Source: Helichrysum umbraculigerum (Eukaryota > Streptophyta > Magnoliopsida > Asterales > Asteraceae). Taken from it: a DNA stretch of 64,000 nucleotides. A model generated the notes under the pieces. It was not told where the DNA came from. It did not search any database and saw nothing but the letters and a program-made list of their open reading frames with translations. Where the stretch lies: assembly GCA_949592205.1 (NCBI GenBank), contig CATIUR010000012.1, positions 3,186,501-3,250,500 on the forward strand, in the 5' to 3' direction. The stretch's first letter is position 1. Each line of letters begins with the position of its first letter. Below, piece by piece: positions 22,063 to 33,870 of this stretch. The position numbers were made by a program, and so were the translations under genes.

Positions 22063-23390
22063 GCATTATTTCTCAGGAAATCCTAGGGGTTTTCTTGCAT
22101 CCATCAGTAGACACAAGGGGTAATATTGGTACATACCTAAAAGTTTAAGGCAGGTAAAGGCTAGGGTATGTCCAATATAAGGAGATGGTTCAAAGTGAGG
22201 GAATTGTTTTACCGGAGATATGACAGATCTCTTAACTTCTAATACCTCCTTGGGTTGGATTGACATAATGGGTTGGTCAAGGGAATCCTCACCATTTCAT
22301 AATGTTTAAGACATTATATGGTGGAGAGATGGTTTGAAGGGAAACCATGACGTAGAACCCACCTTGCTTCCTATGGTCTTTTGGTCAATGATAATGTTGT
22401 ACTCTGGGCATGGAGGTGGGACAGTATCCATTATTGTCTTCAGTCTTGTAGCAACATTCTCAACAACAAATTGGGTGACAGGTTCTATGGCATCAGGATG
22501 TGATTCATTCGGAAAGATATGTGGGATATCATTAACCACAACTTGTTGCGGGATGTTGTTAGCCACGTCGGTTTGAATTGGAATGAGATCACTTCTCAGA
22601 GTTGGTGCGTATTCCTCCGGTCCTTCTGAAGCTGAGTCTTCCATGTAAAAATCCTCCTCCGGGTTCTCCATTTCTATTTCTTTGTCCACCAAGTCGTACT
22701 CGTCACCCTGGCCAGTAGCTTCGAGTTGCAGTGGTTCGGAAAGTTCCTCTAGAATGAACTCCTCGTCGGTCTCGGACGTAGATAGGTTAAGAATGGATGG
22801 AAGTGAGGATTTAGAAGATTGGGTAGGTGAAGGGTTTGAAGGAAGTTTGCAACCAAACTCATGAGAATGAAAGTCTGTGTTAAATGATGTAAATATGGTG
22901 TGTGGGTGCCTCTCATCTTCCTGTAGCCTATTGTCTGTTATAACTTGATTCCAAGCTTCTTTACTACTCACTTGGACTCGTGTTTGTATTTTAGACAGCT
23001 TATCGGTACATCTTCTAAGCATGTCGTTTTGTTCTCTAAAAAATTGCTCAACTGGGTTATAAGAAGGTGAGAAAGTATCATTACTACTGAGATAAGCTAT
23101 GGGCATATCTCTCAAGTTAGAACTTTTATATGGTAGTGGTTCGTGTACAGGGTAAGATGAGTGTGTGTAGACTTTGAATGGTTCAGGATAGTAAGGTTGG
23201 TATTGATGTGTTTGGAAAGCATAAGGGTCAAAATGATGTTGTAATTGAGGATCTAAGTACCCTATGTTATCTGAATTATTCAAATTATACCTTTGACATT
23301 CATTATCTACGTGGGCATTACTCCTAATCTATCTTGGATTGATTTAGCAAGACTATCAATTTGATCTATTAGTTGTTGTTGAGTTGCCAT
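22063..23390 (-). pseudogene. Family A orphan protein, minus copy
   Basis: An upstream ATG at 23390 opens a 27-codon frame ('MATQQQLIDQIDSLAKSIQD') that overlaps, by about 19 bases and in the -1 direction, the main frame. The main frame continues through 'NSDNIGYLDPQ', a Tyr/Pro/Gln-rich segment, 'LRDMPIAYLSSN', a predicted coiled coil 'EQNDMLRRCTDKLSKIQTRV', a Ser-rich linker and an acidic region. Two stops near 22296-22306 separate a conserved C-terminus ('HTLAFTCLKLLGMYQYYPLC') ending at 22066. The codon matching the main-frame ATG of the plus copy is TTG here. I do not recognise the protein; it is not an obvious Gag, protease or RT. Confidence 0.6.
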
Positions 23391-23605
23391 TTGCCCTAGT
23401 TTTCATAAAAGACAACACACGAAGAAGGTTTAAGAATTAAAGTTGGGGTGCGAAGAGAAATTAATCTAAACTAAGCTAAGCTAAGGTAATCTAATCTAAC
23501 TACGCTATTCTACGGCAGAAATAACTTCTGACAGGGATGGTGAATCCAAGTCAAAAGGATCGCTTAAAGACTAATTTATCTAAACAGGCTCCGAATCGTA
23601 CTACC

Positions 23606-23624
23606 GTCCCCGGCAGCGGCGCCA
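23606..23624 (-). other. Primer-binding site (tRNA-Asp type), family A minus copy
   Basis: The minus strand reads TGGCGCCGCTGCCGGGGAC a few bases after the LTR end, the site typical of Athila/Tat-type Gypsy elements. Confidence 0.85.
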
Positions 23625-23630
23625 AAAACT

Positions 23631-26112
23631 TGTCGTACCATCAGCGGTGGGTCAGGTTTTACCCTGGTCGCGAAACCGGCTACCGACGGACGGTGGTGGT
23701 AGTTTTAAAATTTATAATAGTCGGGGGGAGTCTAATCCTCCTTACTACCTACTGATACTGGTATGAATACCTGATATGAGTAAGCGGTAAGGATGATCCA
23801 GAGTCGTTCCTCACGACGGTAGAATTGAAACAGAGCTAGTTCAGATAAGTCAATAATTAAGCTAAGGTTTTGATAAAAGGAAAGGTGTTTGTTTTTGGGT
23901 TTTTATCTATTTAAACTACGGAAACTAATAAAGCATAAAACTAAAGGGAGACTAGCATATATAACACTTAAGGATAACGAGGACGTGGTTCACCATGACT
24001 TAGGATAGCTGGGATGATGTTTATTTGAAAACGTCTTTTAAAGATTTGTGTCTTATTTTCACGTAGATATCTTGTAGTGTAAACACTAGCACCCTACTGA
24101 TCGGATTAACCGATCAGTATATCACTGAGTACTAGGCTATCAAGATTCTGGTCAGATCGGAATGCCTTGAAACCCTCCTCACCGTCTCTTAACGAGACCA
24201 AGTGACCCTCTAGATAGGGTGCAGGAATAGGGCGATGGTCCGCAATTTATCCACTGACCTTTCTTTAACACATACAACGGCATCTAAGCTAGGCAAGGCA
24301 TTTAAGATTTAAGATAGGTGGTGCCTGTTAACTTATACATTAATGGTTATGATTGAGTTCAGCGTTATTCGGCTGTGATACAGTCTTCAACCTATGGAGC
24401 GTTTTCCACAGCTTCCATGTATTTGTACTCCACCAGAGGTGTTTCTAACGCTATATCGTGTATTCACCCATTTTAGGGTTTTTCCTGCATCACAGACCTC
24501 ACCAGGATGCAACACATTGTACAGCCTACGGCCTTTCCTCGGCTTCCACGTATTTGTACTTCACCAAAGGTGGTTCCAACGCTATACCCGATACTCGGAC
24601 GTTTTAGGGCTTTCCCTGTATTACATACTTTACGGCTATCTGAACTCAATATTTCTAAGCTTGTATTACAGTAAAACCATCTATGATAGCTAAACAACGC
24701 GTTTACTTTATAATTCAATCCCAATAAATCCCTGATTAATTCACGGTGTACTATACGATAGGTTAAACAGTATTTCCACAACTTCAAAATTACCATGTTT
24801 ATTTTGGAAAACATAGATAGGTAGTGACCGTTTGATCAATGGTTCATAACTCCTTTGTCATAAAGGTTCTAACCACGTTTATTGGAGGAATGGCGATAGT
24901 TTACTTTGAAATCATAAATGTATAGTTAAACAGTACACCGAGTTTTCAATCGTATATTTAAAGTAACATCACCACTACTATCTAAATCATGGCAAACATA
25001 CAAGCAACTACTCACAAAGCATAGCAATAAACATTTCTAATATTAATAAATCACATACATCAAACAAGAACAATATGACAAATTAATAATAGAAAGGATA
25101 GAAAATACCGACACGAATTGCGAGCAGAATAACACTTGTATTTATTCGTATAATATCCAAGCATTACATAAGCTAGCCTCTACTAATTAACTACATAAGT
25201 AATCTAAAAGAAAAGAGAAGGATTTCCTCCCTAATCATCTCACTAGTCCAAGGGTTTAGAACCATAGCAAGAAACTAGAGAGAAAGACTAGAGAGAGAAC
25301 CTAGAGAGAGAAACTAAAGAAAACCTAGAGAGAGAAAGATTTCTAGAGAGAGAGAGAAGTGTGTGAATGAGGGATGAATGAAATGGTGAGGAGGTGAGGT
25401 CTATTTATAGTTGAAGAGGTGGAAGCTTGGTACAAGCCACAAAGCACAAGAAACAAGCACCAAAGCTCAATCGGGGGATAACAAGCAATCGGGGGTGCAA
25501 TTGGGACCTAGGTCCCAATTATCAAGCAAAAAAGGCAGCCAATTGGCCCGTTAGGTGCTGTATACGGCCCTTAAGGTGCCGTATATGGCCCCTAGGGGGA
25601 GGGGGTTGGCTTTTGTCTTCCACTCGCTCCGTTCATTGCTTGTTTCGCCCGTATCTTCTTCGTCTTAAGCCCGATTAGCTTGATTCTTGAGCCGTTGGAT
25701 CCGTCTTTCCGTTACGCTTCTAATGACACTGAGTTTGCCAAATTTTGAGATGTATAGAATTTGCGTGTTCCGGATGACGATCGGTTGTACTGTAAGCGCT
25801 CTATCTTCTTAGTTCTTCACCCGATTTCCATGATTCTTGATCCTCCGGTCTTGTATTTTCCTAAAGAATCATAAGATATCAATTAAGAGTTGTTTTCATG
25901 GGATGAACAAGAACAGAAGAATCAGAGTGGCTTTATTTGCTTCGTTTTGCTTGATAATTGGACGTTTTTATTGATTTTTATCGCAACGCCCATAAATGGA
26001 CCACCTTGGTGATTTTTGGTAAATAATGATTGTTTTGAAATATTTTCACCAAAGTTTAGTCCAAAAAGTGCGGAAATATGTACGTAAAAACATGACTTTT
26101 TACGTTACATCA
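23631..26112 (-). mobile_element. 5' LTR of the family A minus copy
   Basis: It starts TGATGTAACGTAAAAAGTCA (minus strand, 26112) and ends GGTACGACA (23631), 2482 bp, diverged from but collinear with the plus-copy LTRs. A TATA box (CTATAAATAG, minus strand) is at 25401-25410, with palindromic GTATACGGCC-type repeats upstream at about 25555-25590 and a GAGAGAAA-rich tract (CT-rich on the transcribed strand) at 25270-25360. Confidence 0.8.
25401..25410 (-). promoter_or_regulatory. TATA box, family A minus copy
   Basis: CTATAAATAG on the minus strand, aligned with TATAAATAG at 30481 in the plus copy and followed by the same CT-rich stretch. Promoter role inferred. Confidence 0.6.
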
Positions 26113-26793
26113 ACAACCAAAATCAATCCTCCCCCACTTGGATTGATTCCCACTATAATCATAATCACATCTATTCATTTAAATTCATGTCCTATCATCA
26201 TTTTCCACTCAATTAACACTACTAATCATACTTCTAGTTGATTAACATAAATACACCAATATTTATCAAAATCATGAAATCACCTCAAGGACATAATTGA
26301 TGATTTCATTACTTTCAATATACATTATAGTTACTAATCATCACTAACATACTTACTAACAACAACTCTACAAATTTCTAGCCCTAATTTCGAATTAAAA
26401 GCACTAATTAAACAAAACCCATTAAACCCCAAGTTCTAGGTTAGAATTTTGATGAAGAACACTTACAGGAGATTAAAAGGATGAAAGATATGATCAATTG
26501 AACGATTAGAAGCTTGAATTAAGGTTTGATTTGATGATTTAAGGATAATACATGGTTCCTGCGATTTTCTCCTCTCACAATTTAAAATCTGGAATGTTTG
26601 AGAAATAAGAAATGATAAACATAGAGCTGTACACGTGGGAGTATATAATTAAACTCATTCTCTTTAATTCATACAGTCTGAAACTGAGAAACCGTTTACG
26701 ATTTCTATTTTATCATATCATTTAAATAATAATACTTCATAATAATTATATTTTCGCATACTAAAATAATACCTCGAAATTTGGGGTGTTACA
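26113..26793 (-). mobile_element. Gypsy LTR remnant
   Basis: Its minus-strand start is TGTAACACCCCAAATTTCG at 26793, the terminus style of Tekay-type LTRs. The family A minus element interrupts it at 26112. No polypurine tract lies outside 26793, which suggests a 5' LTR start. Confidence 0.5.
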
Positions 26794-27130
26794 TTGATTA
26801 CGAGATATCAAACAAGATGGTGAGTAGTTTGAATGTTTGACCATGAAGAAGTTGTTTTCTTTGTGAAGTTAGATTTTACGATACAAGTAAATTAGAAGGC
26901 CTTTCTAAATTTTTAAAAGTTTTATGTTACGTTCTTCAGTTCTTGTATATCAGAAAAATCGAATGGATAGTCTTTCATTTTGGAATTTGTTCCACGGATA
27001 GTCATTTAGTTAGATCATTACTAAATTTATCCATTAGATTAAATAGTATGTCATGCATACGAGGACATAATAGTCTTTATATTTATCTTATAAAAAATAA
27101 AATAAAATTTTGATTTTATTAGTTTTCTTC
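26794..27130. other. Unassigned flank
   Basis: AT-rich DNA with no open frame, splice-like structure or repeat that I recognise. Confidence 0.4.
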
Positions 27131-27134
27131 TTTT

Positions 27135-27194
<60 letters not shown>
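27131..27194. repeat. (TA)n microsatellite
   Basis: About 32 uninterrupted TA units. Confidence 0.97.
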
Positions 27195-27198
<4 letters not shown>

Positions 27199-27790
27199 TG
27201 CACCTTGAGTTTAACTTCTCCCTATCTCTTCCTCTCTCCCTAAAATCCAAAAACCCCACCAAACTTCAAACCACAATTGCACCTTGACGAAGAAGAATTA
27301 GTCCTAGCCACCAACACCATTAAACTCGTCTTCCTTTTGCGAACCCAACCGTACAAGTTTCACCGCTGTCGGAAAACTGACGCACCGCCACGTTGATCGC
27401 CGGATTCTTTTTTCTTTTGAGTTTTTTTTTTGCTTTTTATCCTCTCTTTGCAGGCAAACACCAGCGAGTACATACAGCTCAGGCCCGTCGTGAAGCCCGC
27501 ATCAGATTCATCGCTGCTGCCACTGCCCATCACCGCTGCCGCCAACCATCGTCACTACCGTAGCTGGCTGACCGGAATTGCCCTTTTCCGGCTGAGTATT
27601 GCTTTCTTTAACCCAATCTGAAACCTCTTATATATGCTACTAACACCACCCTTCTCTTATATACTATTTTGTGTGTGGTTAATTACGTACTATTTATATA
27701 ATATGTATCAAACATAAAAGGAAACTAAACTAGTTATTATTTATATTAGTTTAAATCTAAGACTTAAAACCTATTCTATATTAGTTTAAA
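27195..27790. other. Unassigned stretch, possible leader-like sequence
   Basis: A pyrimidine-rich segment ('ctctccctaaaatcc') is followed by a GC-richer part with Ser/Pro/His-coding small frames at 27360-27621. Similar sequence composition occurs in LTR leaders of this window. I cannot name it and do not support a gene. Confidence 0.35.
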
Positions 27791-27804
27791 CTAAACTACT
27801 ACCG

Positions 27805-27857
27805 TATTATTATTACTATTATTATTAATTATTATTATTTATTATTAGTAATTACTA

Positions 27858-27922
<65 letters not shown>

Positions 27923-28125
27923 TAGTATTTATTATTATTATTACTAGTTTTTATTACTAGTACTATTACTATTACTATTATTATTAGCACTATCACTTTT
28001 ATTAGTATTTTTTTAAATTATTATTATTAATATTATTATTATTAATATTATTATTACTAATATTACTATTATTATTATTTTATTATCGTTATTATTGTTA
28101 CTATTATTATTATTACAAGTAAAAC
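27805..28125. repeat. Long imperfect (ATT)n tract
   Basis: ATT/ACT/AGT trinucleotides run for about 320 bp just upstream of the LINE. Purer in the middle (27860-27920), degenerate at both ends. Confidence 0.92.
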
Positions 28126-28199
28126 TAATTACCTATTATTAATTTATGTACTTTGTTGTAGCGTATATTTTGCATAGATAGATCCATTACGGGACCATG

Positions 28200-29788
28200 G
28201 TTACTTGAGGTCATGTCCTTCTTCCGTGGGGGTGGGCGGGGCTCGAGGGTGGAGGCGATCTAATAGAATAGTGAGACCCATTAGGATTAGAGTGGGTACC
28301 TGGAATGTAGGAACTTTGAAGGGCAAGTCTATGGAGCTTGTTGCGTCTTTGATTAGGAGAAATGTAAATATTGCGTGCTTTCAAGAGACCAAATGGAAGG
28401 GTCATGGCACTGTAGGGATTAACGGATACAAACTGTGGTATTCGGGAGCTAGGATAGCATGAAATGGAGTAGGTGTCATTGTGGCGCCGCACCTGGTAGA
28501 CAAGGTGGTTCATGTGGAAAGATGTAGTGATAGGATTATGGCTGTTAGGGTGGTGATTGAGGAGAAGATTTTCATGATTGTCAGCGCATACGCTCCCCAC
28601 GCAGGGCTAAGTGAGGAGGAAAATAGGAGCTTCTGGGATTCACTAGATGTGCTCGTGAGGGCGTGCCCGGTCGATCAAAGTCTGATCATAGGGGGTGACT
28701 TAAACGGGCATATAGGAGCAGAAGCGGAGGGATACTCGGGTGTTCATGGAGGCTTTGGGTACGGAGATAGGAATGAAGAAGGTCGTACGATTTTAGAGTT
28801 TGCTACGGCACATGACTTAGTGATCGCAAACTCTTTCTTCAAGAAGAGGGACGTTCACTTAGTTACTTTCCATAGCGGTGGCCATGAAACGCAGATTGAC
28901 TATCTCCTTGTTCGCAAAGGTGACCTTAGGGCTTGCAATAACTGCAAGGTCCTCCCAAGCGAGACTGGTTACTCACAACACAGATTGGTGGTCGTGGATA
29001 TGACCATACATAGACGAGCACACAAGGGTGTGGTGACAGTAAAACCACGGATCATGTGGAAAAACCTAAATGGTGATACGGTTGAGACCTTTAGAGCATT
29101 GGTTGTAGAGAGGGTACCCGTAGAGGTAGAGGATAGAACCCTGAATGATGCGGATCGGATGTGGAACACCCTGGCACACACCATCAGAGAAGGGGCCAAG
29201 GAATGTCTAGGGGTAACTGTTGGGACCTCTGGAGCGCATAGGGGCCGTAGGGAGGCATGGTGGCTATGTGATGATGTTCAAACCAAAGTAGCCGTGAAAC
29301 AGATACGGTTCAGGGAGCTCATTTCACTCTAGGATGGAGCAGTAGCTGATAGAATTAGGGCAAAAGAGAGGTATAAGGAAGCCAAAAAAGTGGCAAAGAA
29401 GGCAGTTGCCCAAGCGAAAGAAAAAGCGTATGAAGCCCTGTATAGGAAACTCGACTCCAAAGAGGGAGGAAACGACATTTTTAAGATTGCTAAGGCCAGG
29501 GAACGAAAAAGAAGAGATTTAGAAAATATCAAATATATTAAAAATGAGGGTGGACAAACTATAGTGAAAGATGAGGAAATTAAGAAAAGATGGGGAGAGT
29601 ACTTTTCAACCCTTTTTGATAGACCCGAAGTATTAGTGAGCACAATGTCAGGACAAGTTTTCTAAAACAACTGCCCCTGCTCGAGGATTAGACCAGAGGA
29701 AGTAAGCTTAGCTCTACGAAAGATGGGAAGACACAAAGCAGTGGGACCCGATCAAATTCCTATAGAGGCGTGGAGATGCCTTGGAGAC
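28200..29788 (+). pseudogene. RTE-type LINE: endonuclease and start of RT
   Basis: One plus-strand frame (from about 28205) encodes an apurinic/apyrimidinic-type endonuclease. Visible motifs are 'RVGTWNVGTLKGKS' (catalytic Asn), 'FQETKW' (Glu), 'SAYAPHAG' (Tyr), 'GGDLNGHIG' (Asp/Asn), 'QIDYLLV' (Asp) and 'GYSQHRLVV' (catalytic His). A Lys/Glu-rich coiled segment follows (29340-29560), then 'KMGRHKAVGPDQIPIEAW', the beginning of RT. The frame carries stops at 28460 (TGA), 29330 (TAG) and about 29663 (TAA). The family A element splits it at 29788, and the rest resumes at 39767. The mechanism known for the family is target-primed reverse transcription. RTE assignment rests on the endonuclease style, absence of a separate ORF1 and the 3' tail. 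Confidence 0.88.
29784..29788 (+). other. Target-site duplication GAGAC (left)
   Basis: GAGAC occurs directly before the family A 5' LTR and again directly after its 3' LTR at 39767-39771. The LINE frame is continuous if one copy and the insert are disregarded. Confidence 0.92.
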
Positions 29789-30319
29789 TGATGTAGTGCA
29801 AAAAGTCACGTTTTTACCTGCATTATTTACCCCATATTTAGCTCTTTTCTAACAAATACATCCTAAAATCATCATTATCAAGTAACTTTTGTTAGAATGG
29901 TATAAACTTGTCGGTCATTTGAAAATCAAGCAAAAAGGGCAGAAAACTGACCTAAATAGGCACCATTTTGAGCCTAACCCTAATTCCACTGTAAACTTCA
30001 TATCAGGACCTCACAATTACCTTATTTTGTAGCTATGAAGATTACGAGAGCGTGGATATAAGGATTGCTCTGAACGGATCAAGGATGAAAAAGTTATGCA
30101 AGTTACAGCGCAGCCGAAAGCTACAAAACGTATTCTGGACACGCCCGGGCCCCACACATCCAATTTCTACCAAATTGGCATCATTAGAAGCGTAACGGAA
30201 TTACGAAGCCATAGGCGAAAGAATCAAGTCAAACGGACGCAAAATGAAGAAGATATGGCCTTCCGAAGTTGCGAGAAAAGCTAAAGAAATCACACGGCCT
30301 AGCACACGGCCACCATGAA

Positions 30320-30394
30320 GCCGTGTACGGCCATGATATAGCCGTGTACGGCCCTAAACAGGCCGTGTACGGCCCTGTTTATGCCGTGTACGGC
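30320..30394. repeat. Four GCCGTGTACGGC inverted repeats, 21-bp period
   Basis: Copies start at 30320, 30341, 30362 and 30383. Each pairs GCCGT with ACGGC around GT, and most extend to GGCC at one side. They lie 90-160 bp upstream of the TATA box. The 3' LTR has three copies (37855, 37876, 37897). Confidence 0.93.
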
Positions 30395-30480
30395 CTCTTT
30401 TGCTCTCACACGGCCTCTTCCTTGCTTCGTGTGCTTGTACGTATGCTTGTGGACTTGCACTCTTGGATCCAAGGCTTGCC

Positions 30481-30489
30481 TATAAATAG
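30481..30489 (+). promoter_or_regulatory. TATA box, family A 5' LTR
   Basis: TATAAATAG followed within 40 bp by a CT-rich segment ('ctttctctctcacacactct'). Same motif at 37995-38003 in the 3' LTR. Transcription start inferred at about 30515. Confidence 0.65.
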
Positions 30490-32258
30490 AGGCCTCATTC
30501 ACCTCATTCCACACACCATTCTTCAACAAGAATTCTCACTTTCTCTCTCACACACTCTTTCTCTTTCTAGTTTAGCATTCTCTCTCTAGCACTACTCTTA
30601 GGAGTTAGAGGAGAATTAGTAGGGTTTTAGTTAGTTAGTTCTTGGTTAATATTTAACCAAGACTAACGGAGGGGCTACTCTTGTAATAGTGTTAGGGATA
30701 TTTCGAGGGTCTTATTTGTAATATTGTCCAAGATATTGCGGAGGTTACGCTCGTGTATTCTTTCAACATTATTCAAACTACGCGTTACATTCGGTTATCT
30801 CTTTCCTTATCTTTCATAATGATGATTATTATTATTGTTGCTATGCTAGATTTAGGATTGTTTGTTATGCGTAGGGAGTAGTTACCTTGTGCTTGTTATG
30901 ATGTAGTTAGTTTATGTATTGCGGGTGATGTTACTTTAAATATACAATTGGGATACTATCGTTATGAAACAACGGAGGTAACGTTATACGGCTTTCATTT
31001 GTATAGCGCCGGAAACATCACGAATGTGTGTAGTACGGAACGTGGAAGCTATGAAAGTCGTGGGCACAATCCGTTGTGGAATAATGTTCCCAATTGTTAC
31101 ATATTGAAAACCGGCGTACTGTTAACTTTACATTTATGAATTTCTAAACCTAAACGCCTTTCCTCCAATAAACGTGGTTAGAACCTGTATGACAAGGAGT
31201 CATGTACCTTGATCAACCGGTCACTACCTATCTGTGTTTTCAAATCAAACAAATCAACATGGTCTGAATTGTGTAGCTGTGGAAATACTGCCAAAACCTT
31301 TCGTATAGTACACCGTGAATCAATCAGGGATTTATTGGGATTGTAGTGAGGGCTGGTTTATATCATAGATGGTTAAACGTTAATACAAACTTAGTTAAAC
31401 TAGTCCAGAGTGACCATAAAGTATGTGGCACCGGAAAGACCGTAAAACGGCACAGTACTTCGTATAACGTTTAAATACGTGGGAAAGCTAAGGAACTGTC
31501 GTAGGTTGAAGACTGTGTCACATCCTGGTTGAACCACACAGCTCTGGACTAAACAAAGACCATTAATGTAGAGTTAGCAGTCACCAAACTAAGTCTTAAT
31601 CTTAAATGCCTTGCCTAGCCTTAGTATCCTCACAGTGTTAAGAACGGTCAGAACTTTTAGTGGGTCTGTTACTCTATCTCATGCGCCCAGGAATACTATT
31701 CCAAGAAGGGTCACTTCTCCACCATATGGAAAGTGTTGAAGAGTTGAGCAGCCTCCTCTGATCAGAATCACCATAACCTAACTACTCAGTGACATACTGT
31801 CTGAGAAATCAAACAGTAGGGTGTTAGTGTTTACACTGTGAATACTTAGACGAAAGCAAGACACAAATATTTAAAAGACGTTTTCATACTTAAATCTTAA
31901 ACATCACCCCATGCATAAGCTAATGAAGTCATAGCAAGCACAACCCTCCATTTTTACTTTTCTTCTTTCTTAGTTTTAGTAGCTTAATTAGATAAATAGA
32001 TAAAAAACCAAAACAACCAACTACCAGTCTATTCAAACCTAGCTTAATTACTGATTTGTCGGAACTAGCTCTGTTTCAATTCTGCCGTTGTGAGGAATGA
32101 CCCTGGATCATCCTTACCACATACTTATATCAGGTATTCGTACCTAGTATTAGTAGGTAGTTCGGATGATTAGGCTCCCCCCGACTTTTATAAATTTAAA
32201 ACTATCCCACCGATGTGTCCCGTTGCGTGAACGACCGTTTCGGGACGCATAAAGTTTT

Positions 32259-32277
32259 TGGCGCCGCTGCCGGGGAC
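32259..32277 (+). other. Primer-binding site (tRNA-Asp type), family A plus copy
   Basis: TGGCGCCGCTGCCGGGGAC lies seven bases after the 5' LTR; complementary to the 3' end of tRNA-Asp as in Athila/Tat elements. Confidence 0.88.
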
Positions 32278-32479
32278 GGTAGTACGATTCGGAGCCTGTT
32301 TAAATAGATTAGTTTTTAAGCGATCCTTTTTGACTTGGATTCACCGTCCTTGTCAGAAGTTACTTTCTGCCCGTAGATTAGCGTAGTTAGAATAGATTAG
32401 CTTAGAATAACTTCCCACCACACAACAACTTTTATTCAAAAAACCTTCTTCTTGTGCTGTCTTTACTGATAACTTGGCA

Positions 32480-33813
32480 ATGGCAACTTTACAACAACTA
32501 AAAGATCAATTAGATAGTCTTGTTAAGTCAATCCAAGATAGAGTAGGAGTGATGCCCACTTAGATAATGAATGTCAAAGGTATAGTATGAATTGTTCGGA
32601 TAACATAGGGTATTTAGATCCTCAATCACAATACCAGTATGACCCTTATGCTGTCCAACAACAGCAATACCAAACTTACTATCCTGAACCATTCAAAGTC
32701 TACCCACACTCATCTTACCCTGTACATGAACCACAACCGTATGAAAGTTCTGACTTGAGAGATATGCACATAGCTTATCTCAGCAGTAATGCTACTTTCT
32801 CACCCACTTACGACCCACTTGAACAATTACTTAAAGAACAAGATGACATGCTTAGAAGATGCAATGATAGGCTGTCTAAAATACAAACACTAGTCCAAGT
32901 GAGAAGTAAGGGAATTAAGGATCAAGTTACAACTGACCATAGGTTACAGGAAGACGAAAGGCATTCACACACCACACCTACTTCACTTGACATAGACTTT
33001 CAATCTCATGAGCCTGGTTGCAAAACTTCTCCAAACCCTTCACCTACCCAATCTTCTAAATCCTCACTTCCACCTATTCTCAACCTATCTACATCCGAAA
33101 CCGATGAGGAGTTCATTCTAGAGGAGCTTTTCGAGTCATTGCAACTTGAAACTCTTGGCCGGAGTGACGAGGATGACGAGGTAGACGAAGAGATAGAAAT
33201 GGAGAACCCGGAGGTGGAGATTTACATAGAAGACTCAGCTTCAGAAGGACCAGAGGAATGCACGCCAACTCTGAGTAGTGATCTCATCCCAATTAAAACC
33301 GACGTGGTTGATGCCATCCCACAACCAGTTGTGGTGGATGATATCCCACATATCTTTCACGATGAATCACCCATTGATCTAGTTGAACCTACTACCTTAG
33401 ACCAACCAGTTGCCCAAGTAGTTTATGAGAATGTTGCTACAAGATTGGAGACGTCAACGGATACTGTCCAACCTCCATGCCCAGAGTACAACATTCTCAC
33501 CAACTCAAAGACCATAAGAAGTAAGGTGGGTTTTGCATCATGGTTGTCTTACAAACCATCTCTCCACAACATAATGACGTATACGTCTTGGAGTGGTGAG
33601 GACACCTTTGACCAACCCATTTTGCCCACGAAGGTAATAAAAGTTAAGAGATTTGTAATACCTCCGGTAGAACAATTCCCTCACTTTGAATTATTTCCTC
33701 ATATTGGACATACTCTAGCCTTGAATTGCCTTAAACTCTTAGGTATGTACCAATATTACCACTTGTGTCTACTGATGGATGCAAGGAAGCCGCCAGGATC
33801 TCCTAACAAATAG
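32480..33813 (+). CDS. Family A orphan protein (two overlapping frames)
   Basis: The first ATG after the PBS (32480) opens a 27-codon frame ('MATLQQLKDQLDSLVKSIQD') ending TAG at 32561-32563. The main frame is open from 32542 to 33813 and overlaps it in the -1 register; its own first ATG is at 32587 (408 codons). Visible parts are a Tyr/Gln/Pro-rich N-terminus, 'DLRDMHIAYLSSN', a coiled coil 'EQDDMLRRCNDRLSKIQTLV', a Ser-rich linker, a strongly acidic stretch near residues 185-230 and a hydrophobic C-terminal segment 'GHTLALNCLKLLGMYQYYHLC'. The minus copy at 22063-23390 is collinear, with in-frame length differences, which suggests past selection on the protein. I recognise no Gag core, zinc knuckle or enzyme motif. 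It may be a derived Gag-type protein; that is a guess. Confidence 0.6.
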
Positions 33814-33846
33814 TGCTAGAGTCAAGCTAGAGACTCGAACAAAAAC

Positions 33847-33870
33847 AAGCGCTTCTCGGGAGGCAACCCG
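33847..33870 (+). other. Conserved AAGCGCTT + CGGG/CCCG hairpin, family A plus copy
   Basis: Palindrome AAGCGCTT then CGGG-AGGCAA-CCCG, 34 bases after the ORF stop. Such a GGGAGGCAACCC motif after the coding region is something I recall from Athila/Tat-like elements generally. Confidence 0.8.

Larger units (their letters stand above)
20221..26112 (-). mobile_element. Family A LTR retrotransposon, minus copy, 3' end missing
   Basis: In minus orientation it has the 5' LTR (26112-23631), a tRNA-Asp-type PBS, the orphan ORF, the conserved AAGCGCTT/CGGG...CCCG hairpin and a long untranslated tail. Similarity to the plus copy at 29789-39766 can be followed to about 20.3 kb (corresponding to about 35.5 kb there). 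No 3' LTR or polypurine tract follows, so it is truncated. It lies inside a Gypsy LTR remnant that resumes at 26113. Confidence 0.75.
29789..32252 (+). mobile_element. Family A 5' LTR
   Basis: 2464 bp, starting TGATGTAGTGC. The end reads GCATAA where the 3' LTR has GCATCA, so the terminal CA is mutated here. It holds four GCCGTGTACGGC units in 21-bp steps, a TATA box at 30481 and a CT-rich stretch after it. Confidence 0.92.

Noticed and set aside
22334..22864. Plus-strand frames opposite the family A ORF
   Set aside because: The minus-strand protein is collinear with a second copy; the plus-strand frames are not conserved.
27360..27621. Small Ser/Ala-rich frames as a host gene
   Set aside because: Both strands are open by composition; no splice sites, recognisable product or continuation.
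30320..30394. CRISPR-like direct repeats
   Set aside because: The 21-bp period has no unique spacers of CRISPR length, and the context is a plant LTR.
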